Shown: positions 26,572 through 36,017, counted from the first letter of the stretch. The stretch: 64,000 nt of DNA from Acetitomaculum ruminis DSM 5522 (GCF_900112085.1 NZ_FOJY01000008.1:6119-70118), one strand, 5' to 3'. Translations and numbers: made by a program. Notes: generated by a model from the letters alone, not told the origin.

Positions 26572-27159
26572 ATGGAAAAGAAAAAAATATCAACTCAGTC
26601 ATTGGTCATTATGGCAATGTTTGCCGCTGTTTTGGCAGTTTCAGCTTATTTAAGCATACCTTTGCCATTTCCGGGAGCCCCACATATCACCATGCAAAAC
26701 TTTATGATAATTCTTATTGCACTGCTGTTTCCTATAGAGCAGTCTGTGATGATAGTTGCAGTCTGGATGCTTCTTGGAATTTGCGGTGTACCTGTTTTTA
26801 TCGGGGGAAAGGCCGGACTTGCATACCTCTTACAGCCTTGGGGCGGATATACCATAGTTTACATTTTAACAGCAGCTTTGATTCCGCTTATAAAGGGAAA
26901 AAGCTACAATCGTATCAGATATACACTTTCAGCAGTTTTTGGAGCAATTTTTATTGATATAATAGGAATGTTATATCTTCATTTTTATCCGGGTTCAGGC
27001 TATGAAAACTGGACTTTGGCTATAACAGCCGGCTTTTTGGCATTTATTCCTTTGGATATGTGTAAATGTGTAGTCGCTGCTCAAATTGTTCCGGCTTTTA
27101 CAAGGGTAATGAAAATGAATGATAATATTAGAGAAAGTAAAAGTCAAACCGTTAACTAA
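26572..27159 (+). CDS. bioY: Biotin transporter BioY (ECF S component)
   Basis: 195 residues with about six membrane spans. BioY hallmarks are SIPLPFPGAPHITMQNF near residue 25, GICGVPVFIGGKAGLAYLLQPWGGY in the middle, and a final FIPLDMCKCVVAA helix. It binds biotin in the membrane and docks on a shared EcfT/EcfA module that is not in this window. GGAGG lies 13 nt upstream, rather far, but no better in-frame start is seen. The BirA-type boxes and promoter in front indicate repression when biotin is sufficient. Confidence 0.92.
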   Translation: MEKKKISTQSLVIMAMFAAVLAVSAYLSIPLPFPGAPHITMQNFMIILIALLFPIEQSVMIVAVWMLLGICGVPVFIGGKAGLAYLLQPWGGYTIVYILTAALIPLIKGKSYNRIRYTLSAVFGAIFIDIIGMLYLHFYPGSGYENWTLAITAGFLAFIPLDMCKCVVAAQIVPAFTRVMKMNDNIRESKSQTVN

Positions 27160-27240
27160 AATTCCTGTAAAAACAGACATTTTTTTAGAGGAAATGTCAT
27201 GGAAAAAATCTTATTTATGAAAAAATGCACAAATTTATGG

Positions 27241-27269
27241 TTTACAAATAAATTTTTTTGTGTTAGAGT
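27241..27269 (+). promoter_or_regulatory. Candidate promoter of the rib operon
   Basis: TTTACA (27241-27246), 17-bp spacer, TAGAGT (27264-27269), about 28 bp before the riboswitch. Confidence 0.5.
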
Positions 27270-27296
27270 AATAACAACTTAATAAATTATTTATAT

Positions 27297-27415
27297 TTTC
27301 TTCGGGGCAGGGTGCGATTCCCTACCGGCGGTTATAGCCCGCGAATGTCTGATTTTATCAGATACCGATTTGGTGAAATTCCAAAGCCGACAGTATAGTC
27401 TGGATGAGAGAAGAA
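27297..27415 (+). ncRNA. FMN riboswitch (RFN element)
   Basis: Conserved RFN blocks in order: TTCGGGGCAGGGTG, CCCTACCGGCGGTTATAGCCCGC split by the usual spacer, GATTTGGTGAAATTCC, AAAGCCGACAGTATAGTC, TGGATGAGAGAAGAA. The P1 arms TTCTTC and GAAGAA close it. With the terminator that follows it controls ribD-ribE-ribBA-ribH: FMN binding should favour termination. Confidence 0.97.
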
Positions 27416-27432
27416 TGGCAGATTTGTAAATT

Positions 27433-27475
27433 ACCTGTTGTTTGTTCATGAAGAAGAAACAACAGGTTTCTTTTT
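27433..27475 (+). terminator. Riboswitch-controlled terminator
   Basis: Perfect 11-bp stem ACCTGTTGTTT / AAACAACAGGT followed by TTCTTTTT, directly after the FMN aptamer. Confidence 0.9.
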
Positions 27476-27500
27476 GTGAATATGTATAAAATATCATTTT

Positions 27501-27531
27501 AAGCCCCCGTAAAAAACGGAGGCTTATTTTT
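27501..27531 (+). terminator. Second terminator-like hairpin before ribD
   Basis: AAGCCCCCGT / ACGGAGGCTT stem with one mismatch, then ATTTTTG, located 20 bp before the ribD start. It could act as a second stop or as a hairpin framing the ribosome site. Confidence 0.5.
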
Positions 27532-27550
27532 GTATAGGAGGATAGATTAA

Positions 27551-28642
27551 TTGGATGAAAAATATATGAAAAAAGCTTTAGAGCTGGCTCTTTTGGGGGA
27601 AGGCCACACATCTCCCAATCCCTTGGTGGGGGCGGTTATTGTTAAGGATGGAAAGATAATAGCACAAGGTTATCATGAAAAATACGGTAGGGAACATGCA
27701 GAAAGAAATGCTTTAAAAAACTGCCTGGAAGACCCTGAGGGAGCTGAAATGTATGTTACTTTGGAGCCTTGTTGTCATTATGGAAAACAGCCTCCTTGCA
27801 CAGATGCTATTATTCGGGCCGGGATTAAAAAAGTTTATGTAGGCAGTGATGATCCAAATCCCAAAGTTTCGGGAGGGGGAATTAAAATCCTGAAAAATCA
27901 TGGGATAAGTGTAGAAACCGGGGTTTTAAAAGATGAATGTGACAAAATAAATGAAATATTTATGCATTATATCAAAGAAAAGCAGCCCTTTATAGCATTA
28001 AAGTATGCTATGACTCTGGATGGAAAAATATCTACAAAAAGTGGTGATTCCAAGTGGATAAGTAATGAAAAATCAAGGGAGCATGTGCATAAGTTAAGAA
28101 AAAAATATTCTTCGATTTTAGTGGGAATAAATACGGTAATTGCTGATGATCCCATGTTAAACTGCCGCATTGAAAAGGGAGTTGACCCGGTAAGGATAAT
28201 TTGTGACAGCAGTTTAAAAATATCTCCCTATACAAATATTGTTAAAAGTGCAAAAGATATTCCCACAATTATTGCTTATTGCAATGAAAATGAAGAAAAA
28301 GCAAATCTTCTTAAAGAATCAGGTATAGAGCTTATAAAGGTTGGAAAAACAAAAAATGGTATAGATTTAAAGGAACTTTTTACTGAAATAGGACAAACAG
28401 GTATCGATTCGGTTTTGGTGGAAGGGGGAGCTATGATACACGCCAGCCTTTTGGAAGGAAATCTTGTGGACAGGGTTTATGCCTACATTGCACCCAAAAT
28501 TATAGGTGGCAGAAAGGCAGCAGGGCCAATAGGAGGAAGTGGCATTGAAAAAATGTCCCGGGCTCTTGTTTTATCCGACACGGAAAGAAAAGAATTTGAT
28601 GGAGATATTTTTATCAGCGGAAGGGTAAAAAGAAAGGAATAG
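27551..28642 (+). CDS. ribD: Riboflavin biosynthesis deaminase/reductase RibD
   Basis: Bifunctional enzyme for the second and third steps from GTP: deamination of the pyrimidine, then reduction of its ribose side chain. The N-terminal cytidine-deaminase-like domain has HAERNAL and PCCHYGKQPPCTDAII, the zinc ligands. The C-terminal reductase domain has RPFIALKYAMTLDGKIST-like, SRELVL-type and VEGGA motifs. 363 residues, normal length. TTG start with AGGAGGA about 9 nt upstream. First gene of the rib operon behind the FMN riboswitch; ribE follows after 2 bp. Confidence 0.96.
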   Translation: MDEKYMKKALELALLGEGHTSPNPLVGAVIVKDGKIIAQGYHEKYGREHAERNALKNCLEDPEGAEMYVTLEPCCHYGKQPPCTDAIIRAGIKKVYVGSDDPNPKVSGGGIKILKNHGISVETGVLKDECDKINEIFMHYIKEKQPFIALKYAMTLDGKISTKSGDSKWISNEKSREHVHKLRKKYSSILVGINTVIADDPMLNCRIEKGVDPVRIICDSSLKISPYTNIVKSAKDIPTIIAYCNENEEKANLLKESGIELIKVGKTKNGIDLKELFTEIGQTGIDSVLVEGGAMIHASLLEGNLVDRVYAYIAPKIIGGRKAAGPIGGSGIEKMSRALVLSDTERKEFDGDIFISGRVKRKE

Positions 28643-28644
28643 AA

Positions 28645-29301
28645 ATGTTTACAGGAATTGTTGAAGAAATGGGAACTTATCTTAAAAAAACATCAACGGG
28701 GGAGGATTACACCATAAGAATCGGGGCAAAGCTGGTGCTTGAAGGAAGTAAAATAGGCGACAGCATTGCTGTAAACGGCATCTGTCTTACGGTTGTAAAT
28801 ATGGGAAATGATTATTTTGAAGCAGATGTAATGCCTGAAACCTTACAAAAAAGTTCTTTAGGTCAGTTGTCTGTTGGAGATAAGGTAAATCTTGAAAGGG
28901 CAATGCCTTTAAATGGCAGATTTGGAGGACATATTGTTTCGGGACATATTGATTCCACCGGAAATATATTATCCATAAAAGAAGATAAAAACGCCGTCTG
29001 GTTTGAAATTGGATGTGAAAAGAAAGTTCTTAAATACATTGTTGAAAAGGGAAGCGTAACCTTAGACGGGATTAGCCTTACCGTTGCCAAAGTATTAGAT
29101 GACAGTTTCAAGGTTTCCATTATTCCTCACACTCTTTCTCAAACAGTTTTGGGTGAGAAAAAAAGGGGAAGCTTAATAAATATAGAAAATGATATTTTAG
29201 GAAAATATGTGGAAAGACTTATTAATTTAAAAAATGATGATGAAAGAGAAAGTAAAAGCACATTAAGCGAAAGTTTTCTTTTGGAAAACGGTTTTTTATA
29301 A
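28645..29301 (+). CDS. ribE: Riboflavin synthase, alpha chain
   Basis: Dismutates two 6,7-dimethyl-8-ribityllumazine molecules into riboflavin. It has two homologous lumazine-binding halves: [10 protein letters not shown] with [11 protein letters not shown], and [12 protein letters not shown] with [10 protein letters not shown]. At 218 residues it carries about 15 extra residues at the C-terminus compared with the usual form. Translationally close-coupled to ribD. Confidence 0.96.
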   Translation: MFTGIVEEMGTYLKKTSTGEDYTIRIGAKLVLEGSKIGDSIAVNGICLTVVNMGNDYFEADVMPETLQKSSLGQLSVGDKVNLERAMPLNGRFGGHIVSGHIDSTGNILSIKEDKNAVWFEIGCEKKVLKYIVEKGSVTLDGISLTVAKVLDDSFKVSIIPHTLSQTVLGEKKRGSLINIENDILGKYVERLINLKNDDERESKSTLSESFLLENGFL

Positions 29302-29348
29302 AAGGAAAGGAGGATTCTGGTTTAGTATTTATAATCAGAAAGAGAAAA

Positions 29349-30551
29349 ATGAATAATTTTAACACTGTTGAAGAAGCCTTAGAGGACATGAAAAAGGGCA
29401 AAATAATTATGGTAATTGATGATCCTGACAGGGAAAATGAAGGAGATTTGATTTGTGCATCACAATTTGCCACAACAGAAAATGTAAATTTCATGGCAAA
29501 GTACGGAAGAGGACTGATTTGCATGCCAATGAGTGGCAAGCTGATTGACAGATTGGAATTAGGCCAAATGGTAAAAAATAATACCGATAATCACGAAACA
29601 GCATTTACGGTTTCAATAGACTATATTGATACCACTACAGGTATATCAGCTGTGGAAAGAGGCCTTACAGCCAGAATGACCATTGATGAAAATGTGAGTC
29701 CAAAGGACTTTAGACAACCGGGGCACATGTTTCCTTTAAGAGCTAAAGAGGGTGGAATTTTAGTAAGAAACGGCCATACTGAAGCCACAGTGGATCTTTG
29801 CAGACTGGCTGGGTTAAAAGAAAGCGGACTTTGTTGTGAAATAATGGATGATGATGGAGAAATGATGAGAACAACTAAGCTTATTGCCTTTGCAAAAAAG
29901 CACGGTTTAAGCATTATTACCATAGCAGATTTAATTGAATATCGTCTTAAAAAAGAAAGCCTTGTTAAGTGTGCCGCAAAGACCACCCTACCTACAAAAT
30001 ATGGTGATTTTACCATTCGTGGTTATATTAATAAAGTAAATGGAGAGCATCATGTGGTCCTTACCATGGGGGATATTTCCGATGGAAAACCTGTTCTTTG
30101 CAGAGTACATTCAGAGTGCCTTACCGGGGATACATTAGGCTCCCTTCGCTGTGACTGCGGCGAGCAATATGAAGCTGCAATGAAGGCTATTGCAAAAGAA
30201 GGCCGGGGAGTAATGGTTTATATGAGACAGGAAGGCAGAGGAATCGGACTTATTAATAAGTTAAAAGCCTATGAATTACAGGAAAAAGGCTATGACACAG
30301 TACAGGCCAATGAAATGCTGGGATTTGCTCCGGATTTAAGAAATTATGGAATCGGTGCTCAGATTTTAAGAGATTTAGGGGTGCAAAAATTAAGATTATT
30401 AACCAATAATCCTACTAAAATCACCGGACTTAGCGGATATGGAATAGAAATAGTAGAAAGAGTTCCTATCCAGATGCCAATGAATAAAATTGATGCTTTT
30501 TATCTTTTAACCAAACAAAAAAAGATGGAGCATATGACACAATATCAGTAG
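29349..30551 (+). CDS. ribBA: Bifunctional DHBP synthase / GTP cyclohydrolase II
   Basis: The N-terminal half makes 3,4-dihydroxy-2-butanone 4-phosphate from ribulose 5-phosphate ([14 protein letters not shown], the [13 protein letters not shown] region). The C-terminal half opens the GTP imidazole ring (zinc ligands in [15 protein letters not shown], then RQEGRGIGL). 400 residues, the normal fused length. Both branches of riboflavin precursor supply are thus encoded in one protein within the FMN-controlled operon. Confidence 0.97.
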   Translation: MNNFNTVEEALEDMKKGKIIMVIDDPDRENEGDLICASQFATTENVNFMAKYGRGLICMPMSGKLIDRLELGQMVKNNTDNHETAFTVSIDYIDTTTGISAVERGLTARMTIDENVSPKDFRQPGHMFPLRAKEGGILVRNGHTEATVDLCRLAGLKESGLCCEIMDDDGEMMRTTKLIAFAKKHGLSIITIADLIEYRLKKESLVKCAAKTTLPTKYGDFTIRGYINKVNGEHHVVLTMGDISDGKPVLCRVHSECLTGDTLGSLRCDCGEQYEAAMKAIAKEGRGVMVYMRQEGRGIGLINKLKAYELQEKGYDTVQANEMLGFAPDLRNYGIGAQILRDLGVQKLRLLTNNPTKITGLSGYGIEIVERVPIQMPMNKIDAFYLLTKQKKMEHMTQYQ

Positions 30552-30612
30552 AAATTATAATAAAAAGGAAGGAGAAGCTTCTAAAGAATAATTTAAAGGA
30601 GCGATAATAAAA

Positions 30613-31077
30613 ATGAAAACATTTGAAGGAAATTTAATTGCAAAGGGATTAAAAGTAGCAGTAATTGCAGCAAGATTTAATGAATTTATAGTTTCAAAAC
30701 TGATTTCCGGCTGTGAGGACGGACTTTTAAGACATGGAATGGAGCCTGATGACATGGAACTCTACTGGGTTCCAGGAGCTTTTGAGATACCGATACTTGC
30801 TAAAAAACTTGCAGATACAAAAAAATATGATGCCGTAATCTGCCTTGGAGCAGTAATTAAGGGAAGCACAGACCATTATACCTTTGTGGCATCTGAAGTA
30901 TCTAAAGGAATTGCCTCCGCAGGAATGTCCAGCGGGGTTCCGGTTATTTTCGGGGTACTTACCACAGATAATATCGAACAGGCTATAGAAAGAGCTGGTA
31001 CAAAGGCTGGAAATAAGGGATATGAGTGTGCTTGCACTGCAATAGAAATGGGAAATCTTTATAAACAATTACACTAA
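30613..31077 (+). CDS. ribH: 6,7-dimethyl-8-ribityllumazine synthase
   Basis: Condenses the two RibBA/RibD branch products. 154 residues with [45 protein letters not shown] split by normal variation, and [11 protein letters not shown]. It forms capsid-like assemblies in this family. The last gene of the operon, followed by a long GC-rich hairpin. Confidence 0.97.
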   Translation: MKTFEGNLIAKGLKVAVIAARFNEFIVSKLISGCEDGLLRHGMEPDDMELYWVPGAFEIPILAKKLADTKKYDAVICLGAVIKGSTDHYTFVASEVSKGIASAGMSSGVPVIFGVLTTDNIEQAIERAGTKAGNKGYECACTAIEMGNLYKQLH

Positions 31078-31082
31078 AAAAG

Positions 31083-31136
31083 CCCGGGGATTTGGGTAGG
31101 GATTTTGCCTATACCAAATCCCCGGCAAAATTTTCA
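31083..31136. terminator. Terminator hairpin between rib operon and convergent glycosyltransferase
   Basis: 12-bp stem CCGGGGATTTGG / CCAAATCCCCGG (31084-31125), extended by a GTAGG/CCTAT inner part. T-rich sequence occurs on both sides but no clean T-run on the plus strand. Confidence 0.65.
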
Positions 31137-31177
31137 TAAAATGAAAAAATGTTTTTTATGACAGGCGTTATTTATTT

Positions 31178-32209
31178 TTAAGAATAGTCATCTTTAGGCG
31201 GGCTCCACATATCTGCCTCATTTTTATAAAAGTCGGATAAGTCTTCGTTATTTAAGGCTTCATAGCATTTAGAAAGTCCCAAAAGTCCCGCTTTTCCACC
31301 AGTTAATGCGTTTAGTATGGCTTTGGTTTCATATACAGCATTATAAAACCAGATGGCGGCTTCATTATAATCATTAATGGAGAAAAAATATTCTCCCAGT
31401 TCATAACAAACCTCGGAACAGCCATTAGCTGTTATGCTTTTTAGGGCATATTTAAAAAAGTTTGAAATATCATTTTTTAGCCTGAAATATCTGCTTAAAA
31501 TACAGGCACATTGCATAATTTCATCTTCCCCTCTGCCTGTATCATTAATCATTTCTATAAAATAAGGGGCAACTTCAAACAATTCCTCAGTACCGGCAGA
31601 TATTAAAAGTTCCCTGGAAAACATGGACAAAAGCCTTGGGGAAAGCCTTTTATTTTTTTTACATAAATTAATAAAAATACCAATATCCCGCCTTGAATGA
31701 AGACCGGAGGGCAGATGCAAAATTTCTATATCACTGTTAAAAACCAGGGGTTCAAGTCGAACGGTTTCATGGATTTCGTCTATCCAGGTAAAGGTGCGAA
31801 GCCTTTTAAAAAGTTTAGGACGAAGTTCAGAATTGAAATTCTGGGTAGTATTAAAATCTTCGGATATTTTATAGGACATTTGAACAATGTCAATTTCTTT
31901 AAGTAAAACCTTCTTTAAATCAAGGAATTTTTTTTGGTTTATTTCATCTAAAACCTCATCAGCATCAGCGGAATAAATATAATCCATAGTTGCCTTGGAA
32001 AATGCGAAATTTCTGGCAGCGCTAAAGTCATCACACCAGTCAAAATCATAGATTTTTTCTGTGTAATTTTTTGCAATTTCTTTTGTTTTATCTGTAGAAC
32101 CGGTATCTACGATAATAATTTCCTCGCAAAGCCCATAAAGGCTATCAAGGCAGCGTTTCAGGTTTATTTCTTCATTTTTAACAATCATACACAAACTTAT
32201 ACTTATCAT
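31178..32209 (-). CDS. Family 2 glycosyltransferase with C-terminal TPR-like helices
   Basis: 343 residues from the ATG at 32209 (AGGAG 8 nt upstream; the GTG three codons earlier abuts that site). GT2 landmarks: SLCMIVKNEEINLKRCLDSL, IIIVDTGSTDKT, DFSAARNFA and the DxD-like SADADEV. From about residue 200 a helical region (CYELGEYFFSINDYNEAAIWFYNA) resembles tetratricopeptide repeats. A cytoplasmic or membrane-associated transferase; donor and acceptor unknown. A stand-alone gene. Confidence 0.85.
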   Translation of the reverse strand: MISISLCMIVKNEEINLKRCLDSLYGLCEEIIIVDTGSTDKTKEIAKNYTEKIYDFDWCDDFSAARNFAFSKATMDYIYSADADEVLDEINQKKFLDLKKVLLKEIDIVQMSYKISEDFNTTQNFNSELRPKLFKRLRTFTWIDEIHETVRLEPLVFNSDIEILHLPSGLHSRRDIGIFINLCKKNKRLSPRLLSMFSRELLISAGTEELFEVAPYFIEMINDTGRGEDEIMQCACILSRYFRLKNDISNFFKYALKSITANGCSEVCYELGEYFFSINDYNEAAIWFYNAVYETKAILNALTGGKAGLLGLSKCYEALNNEDLSDFYKNEADMWSPPKDDYS

Positions 32210-32404
32210 AAACTTCACTCCTGTAGAATTAATTAGCCCAGCTAATATTTATTTAAAGACATATAAAGGAAGATTTTTACTTATACAAATAATTATACAT
32301 ATCTTTTATCGGAAAATATCTCCTAAAAAGAATAAACATGCCCCCAAAAATATAATTATTTTATCAAGTTTGCCATAAATTTTCAAAAAAACATTTATAA
32401 AGTA

Positions 32405-32434
32405 GAAACACCCCGAAAGTATTTTCAGGGTTTC
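32405..32434 (-). terminator. Hairpin downstream of the DUF4956 gene
   Basis: On the minus strand GAAACCCTGAAA pairs with TTTCGGGGTGTTTC; the sequence after it is T-rich but broken. Confidence 0.5.
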
Positions 32435-32495
32435 TCTTATAAAGATTTGTAAAAAATAGGGTATATGGGTAGGCTTTTTAATAAAACAGGAAGAA

Positions 32496-33167
32496 TTAGA
32501 GTTCTTCTCTGATATCGAAATCCTTTTTACCGCATATTACGGTGAGATTTCCGTTTCTACAGCGGATTTCATCAATAAATTCTTTTGTTTTACTTAAATC
32601 ATTAAGGGCAATATCGTAATATAATTCATACATACTACCCAAATTTGTGGTTTTTACTCTGGTTAAATTACTGCTTTTTAAATACTTTTCAAATACATCA
32701 TCGAAAATATTACTATAATCAAGATTTTCCGGGATTGTAATTCTCAGCTCGTTATAAAGGGTTTTGGCATTTCCAAAACGGATAAAATAAAGTATGAAGT
32801 AAACTGCAGCTACAAAAAGTACAAATACAAAACCGAAGGCTACATAGCCCATGCTAGCTGTAAGACCAGAAGCCATGGCAAAAAATATATAGGCTATATC
32901 TCTGGAATTTCCCTGAAGACTTCTGAAGCGAATAAGGCTGAAGGCTCCAAGAATCGCTACTGAGGTTCCAAGATTTCCGTTTACTAAAGTCACTACCACA
33001 CAGACAATTATAGGCAGTACCACCAAAGTATTAACGAAATTTTTTGTATATTTTCCTGTGAAAATGTAGGTTAATGATATTATAAGGCCGTATGCCAGGG
33101 CACATGCCAGACAAATTAAAGTAATATTTATATTAAAAGTAGTTGATAAGATTGAATCAAACATCAT
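32496..33167 (-). CDS. DUF4956 membrane protein
   Basis: 223 residues. Four predicted membrane spans in the first 130 residues surround the conserved GNLGTSVAILGAFSLIRFRS segment, followed by a soluble ferredoxin-like C-terminal domain (TIPENLDYSNIFDDVFEKYL onward). This is the DUF4956 pattern. It is encoded just downstream of a VTC-domain protein, a pairing seen widely in Firmicutes; the pair is thought to act on polyphosphate or a related polymer at the membrane, though the role of DUF4956 is not established. AGGAGG precedes the start. Confidence 0.88.
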   Translation of the reverse strand: MMFDSILSTTFNINITLICLACALAYGLIISLTYIFTGKYTKNFVNTLVVLPIIVCVVVTLVNGNLGTSVAILGAFSLIRFRSLQGNSRDIAYIFFAMASGLTASMGYVAFGFVFVLFVAAVYFILYFIRFGNAKTLYNELRITIPENLDYSNIFDDVFEKYLKSSNLTRVKTTNLGSMYELYYDIALNDLSKTKEFIDEIRCRNGNLTVICGKKDFDIREEL

Positions 33168-33283
33168 ATTCCTCCTATTATCAGATTAAAGAGTATTTTT
33201 TCGACCGGATGCGTATTTTTCTTATTATGTATATTAATAAAATATATGAACAAGCCCCAGGCTTATTACCTATATCTTATTCC

Positions 33284-34021
33284 TTAAGCTGTAAGAGTAT
33301 TTTCTTTGTCAGAATATCTGTTAAAGGAATCATAGAATAAATAATCCTGATAAACTCTTCCGTATTTTGAAAAGGAAGTGGGATAAATTTCATATTCATT
33401 AAGAAGTTGCACAAACCACAAAGGTATACTTTGGTTTATTTTGATTTCCATTAATTTTTCCTCGTTTTTAAGGATAGTTTTTCCATAATCCCCTTTATCA
33501 AGACAAAGGTCATAATTTCTAAAACGGATATTTGAATCAAAGGTTACTCTAAACTTTGAATCTTCTTTTCCTGCAAATGCTAGTCTGTCATATGCCAGAA
33601 ATGTTTTTGCTTCAAGTTTGTCAAATCTGTTTAGAAAATAATCTATTTCCTTTAAAATCTGAGGTGATACATTCTCAGGTCTGCCCCCCTGACTTAAATA
33701 GGAACAGGCATCTTTGTAGGGAAGAACAATTCTTCTTTTATTAACAACTTTTTTGTATTTTTTCTTTATTTCAAGAAATACATTATCAGTATTATTGATG
33801 GTTTTATAGCTTCTAAGTCTTAATTTTTCCTTATAAACCGGCTTTTCCAGGGAATTTCTTATTAAATCGAAATTGTCTGTATCATAATATAAGTTACATA
33901 CTGTGTATTTGCCAAATTTATCAGGAACCATATATTTATCTAAATCTTCCAATAAAGCCTTGTATTGACATAGGCTTATTTTGTATTTTTTTTCATATCT
34001 GTTAAAAACCAAATCTGCCAT
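33284..34021 (-). CDS. VTC-domain protein (polyphosphate polymerase-like)
   Basis: 245 residues from the ATG at 34021, which has GGAGGT 7 nt upstream; the open frame extends 13 codons further without a ribosome site. VTC tunnel-domain features: FNRYEKKYKIS near the start, CNLYYDTDNFDLIR, YKEKLRLRSY, VFLEIKKKYKK and a late MEIKI. Basic residues in alternating positions line the phosphate tunnel in this family. It lies 116 bp upstream of DUF4956 on the same strand and probably shares a transcript with it. The upstream region holds an orphan minus-strand terminator. Confidence 0.88.
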   Translation of the reverse strand: MADLVFNRYEKKYKISLCQYKALLEDLDKYMVPDKFGKYTVCNLYYDTDNFDLIRNSLEKPVYKEKLRLRSYKTINNTDNVFLEIKKKYKKVVNKRRIVLPYKDACSYLSQGGRPENVSPQILKEIDYFLNRFDKLEAKTFLAYDRLAFAGKEDSKFRVTFDSNIRFRNYDLCLDKGDYGKTILKNEEKLMEIKINQSIPLWFVQLLNEYEIYPTSFSKYGRVYQDYLFYDSFNRYSDKENTLTA

Positions 34022-34210
34022 AATTTCTACCTCCGGTAATACTGTTATTTCATAAAGCAATATTTCAAACTGTTTATGAAAGAGGGGTTTTGTTTAAAAG
34101 TAACTTTTGACTTATTGTACATACCCTTTTTGTGATGTAAATGGAAGTAAAAAAAAGAATGTCTGAATTAAATGTGATAAGTGGGTGAAATGGAAAAGCA
34201 AAAATTTTAG

Positions 34211-34375
34211 AAAGAAAAAGGATGAACTTTCCGTAAGTTCATCCATAGGGGGGTTAAATTAAAAGCAAAAAAATCGGTACGTAAATACCAGGGGTCGATT
34301 CTTTTGCACACCATATGTATAAATATGGTTAGATAAAAAATATGATGAAAGAGTTACCAAATACTCTCAAGTAGT
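34211..34375 (-). ncRNA. Candidate small RNA or leader RNA upstream of the VTC-DUF4956 pair
   Basis: On the minus strand, downstream of a TTTACG-17-TATAAT promoter, four stems follow: AGAGT/ACTCT; ACCATAT/ATATGGT; a long GCAAAAGAATC/GATTTTTTTGC stem with a 7-base bulge and GGTA/TACC tip; and a perfect 10-bp GGATGAACTT/AAGTTCATCC stem followed by TTTTTCTTTC. About 160 nt, no credible open frame. The terminator lies about 190 nt before the VTC start, so it is either an independent sRNA or a leader that terminates early. No known class recognised. Confidence 0.55.
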
Positions 34376-34404
34376 ATTATATGTTGTTTTTTTTATATCG
34401 TAAA
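34376..34404 (-). promoter_or_regulatory. Minus-strand promoter for the orphan RNA / VTC leader
   Basis: On the minus strand TTTACG (34399-34404), 17-bp spacer, TATAAT (34376-34381). It lies back to back with the plus-strand promoter at 34417-34445. Confidence 0.6.
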
Positions 34405-34416
34405 CCATTGAAATAA

Positions 34417-34445
34417 TTGACTTTTGTATTGCCAAAATATACAAT
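34417..34445 (+). promoter_or_regulatory. Promoter of the PucR-type regulator gene
   Basis: TTGACT (34417-34422), 17-bp spacer, TACAAT (34440-34445), about 40 bp before the ATG. Confidence 0.7.
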
Positions 34446-34487
34446 GTGTAGTGTGTTGTTTTATGGTTTATAAAATGGAGAATAAAA

Positions 34488-36017
34488 ATGGATTTAAGTT
34501 TGGGAATTATCTATGAAAAATTAAAAGACGAATTTGAATGCAGAAATATTATGGAATTTTCGGATCGGATTTATAAGCCACCGAGATATTTTAATTCCAA
34601 AAATTATTCAGATAGTAATCTTTTAATTGCAGATAGTGAATCAGTGCAGGAAGAAAAGGAAATTTTAAAACATAGCGGTGCACTGATTTTTATCGGGGAG
34701 ATAGATGATGAGATTATGAAAAAATACGGGAAAGACATTTTTACAATAAGGGGGGGAGATAAGGTAGATGCCCGTATCATATTCAACAAAGTGTTGGATA
34801 TATATGAACACTTTGACCGCTGGTATGTGGAGACGGAAAATATTATTCATGAAAACAAGGGATTGCGCCAGCTTTTAGAGGCTTCGTCAGAATATCTGGA
34901 TAATCCTTTTGTAATTGTGGACTCGGAATTTACTTATGTGGCGGTAAATGATATTTATTCACGAGCACACTTTAATGACGAAGATGAAAAGGATCCTCAT
35001 ACAAAAGTTCCATATAATGAAGTAAATGAACTTATAACTGATCCGGAGTTTACAAGAGCCGAAAAGAAAATGGATATTTTCAGTTATGCCACCAGTGTGG
35101 ATTTGTTGTGTTACAACATATGGAAACAAGGTAAATTTACCGGACGAGTGATTATGTCTAATGAAAAGCGCCCCTTTAATTATACGGATAGATTTGTTTT
35201 GCGCTATTTAGGACAGTGCACCCAGAGAATTTTTAATATAATGAATGGATTTTATTTCTATGTAAGGGAATATAATGACCTTCGTTCTCTGGTTAGTAAA
35301 TATCTGGAATCCGGTTATGTGGTATTTGATTCCACGGAAAGAGTTTTAAATGAAATCGGCTGGAGAAGAGACGACCCTTATATGGTTATAAATTTAAGAT
35401 TTATGACTCCTGAAGGCAATACCCTTCACGCCAGATATCTTTGCAGTGAATTAGAGAAGAAATGTAAAGGTTCTTGCGCATTAAAACATTTAAACGGAGT
35501 GGTATGGCTTATTAATTGCAATATCTGTAAAAAGGCTTTGAGTACGGAGTTTTACAGTGAAATAGCCCTAGTTTTAAGGGAAGGACTTTTAAAAGCCGGA
35601 ATCAGCCGGGTTTATAATGACTTTACCAGTTTAAAATCACTATATGAACAGGCAGTCGGGGCTTTTGATATCGGCTTTGAAGAAGACGAAATGTTTTGGT
35701 ATTACAAATATGAAACTTACGCTCTAGATTATTTTATGAAATTTGGAACCAGCAGACTTGCAAAAGAGTTTGTGGTTTCTCCTAAATTGGAAATTTTAAA
35801 GGAACATGATAAAAAATCCAACAGTGGATACTATGATACTTTAAAAATGTACTTCGATAAAAAATATAATGCCGCCGCCGCCGCTGCAGCTTTGTTTATT
35901 CACAGAAGTACATTTATCAACAGAATGGAGAAAATAAGGGAAATTGCCCAGATTGATCTGGAGGACTGGGGGGAAAGAATTTATCTTGAAATATCTTTCT
36001 GGCTTATGAGTAATTGA
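34488..36017 (+). CDS. PucR/CdaR-type transcriptional regulator
   Basis: 509 residues. The C-terminal 60 residues are a PucR-type helix-turn-helix (YDTLKMYFDKKYNAAAAAAALFIHRSTFINRMEKI region). A GAF/PAS-like part lies near residues 125-260 (NPFVIVDSEFTYVAVND), and a central part contains Cys-bearing stretches (CSELEKKCKGSC, LINCNICKK). GGAG precedes the ATG. It lies directly upstream of, and in the same direction as, an amino-acid ABC importer, which it may regulate. A second, related regulator is at 58410-59921. Confidence 0.8.
   Translation: MDLSLGIIYEKLKDEFECRNIMEFSDRIYKPPRYFNSKNYSDSNLLIADSESVQEEKEILKHSGALIFIGEIDDEIMKKYGKDIFTIRGGDKVDARIIFNKVLDIYEHFDRWYVETENIIHENKGLRQLLEASSEYLDNPFVIVDSEFTYVAVNDIYSRAHFNDEDEKDPHTKVPYNEVNELITDPEFTRAEKKMDIFSYATSVDLLCYNIWKQGKFTGRVIMSNEKRPFNYTDRFVLRYLGQCTQRIFNIMNGFYFYVREYNDLRSLVSKYLESGYVVFDSTERVLNEIGWRRDDPYMVINLRFMTPEGNTLHARYLCSELEKKCKGSCALKHLNGVVWLINCNICKKALSTEFYSEIALVLREGLLKAGISRVYNDFTSLKSLYEQAVGAFDIGFEEDEMFWYYKYETYALDYFMKFGTSRLAKEFVVSPKLEILKEHDKKSNSGYYDTLKMYFDKKYNAAAAAAALFIHRSTFINRMEKIREIAQIDLEDWGERIYLEISFWLMSN

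Noticed and set aside
34102-34239. Small minus-strand peptide starting MDELTESS over the terminator at 34211-34244
   Set aside because: No ribosome site; the first codons are the terminator stem itself and the rest is Phe/Leu-rich AT sequence.
34270-34316. tRNA-like T-arm (GGGGTCGATTC followed by CACCA-like end) on the plus strand
   Set aside because: The arm does not pair properly and no acceptor, D or anticodon arms are found upstream; the segment folds better as the bulged stem of the minus-strand RNA candidate.
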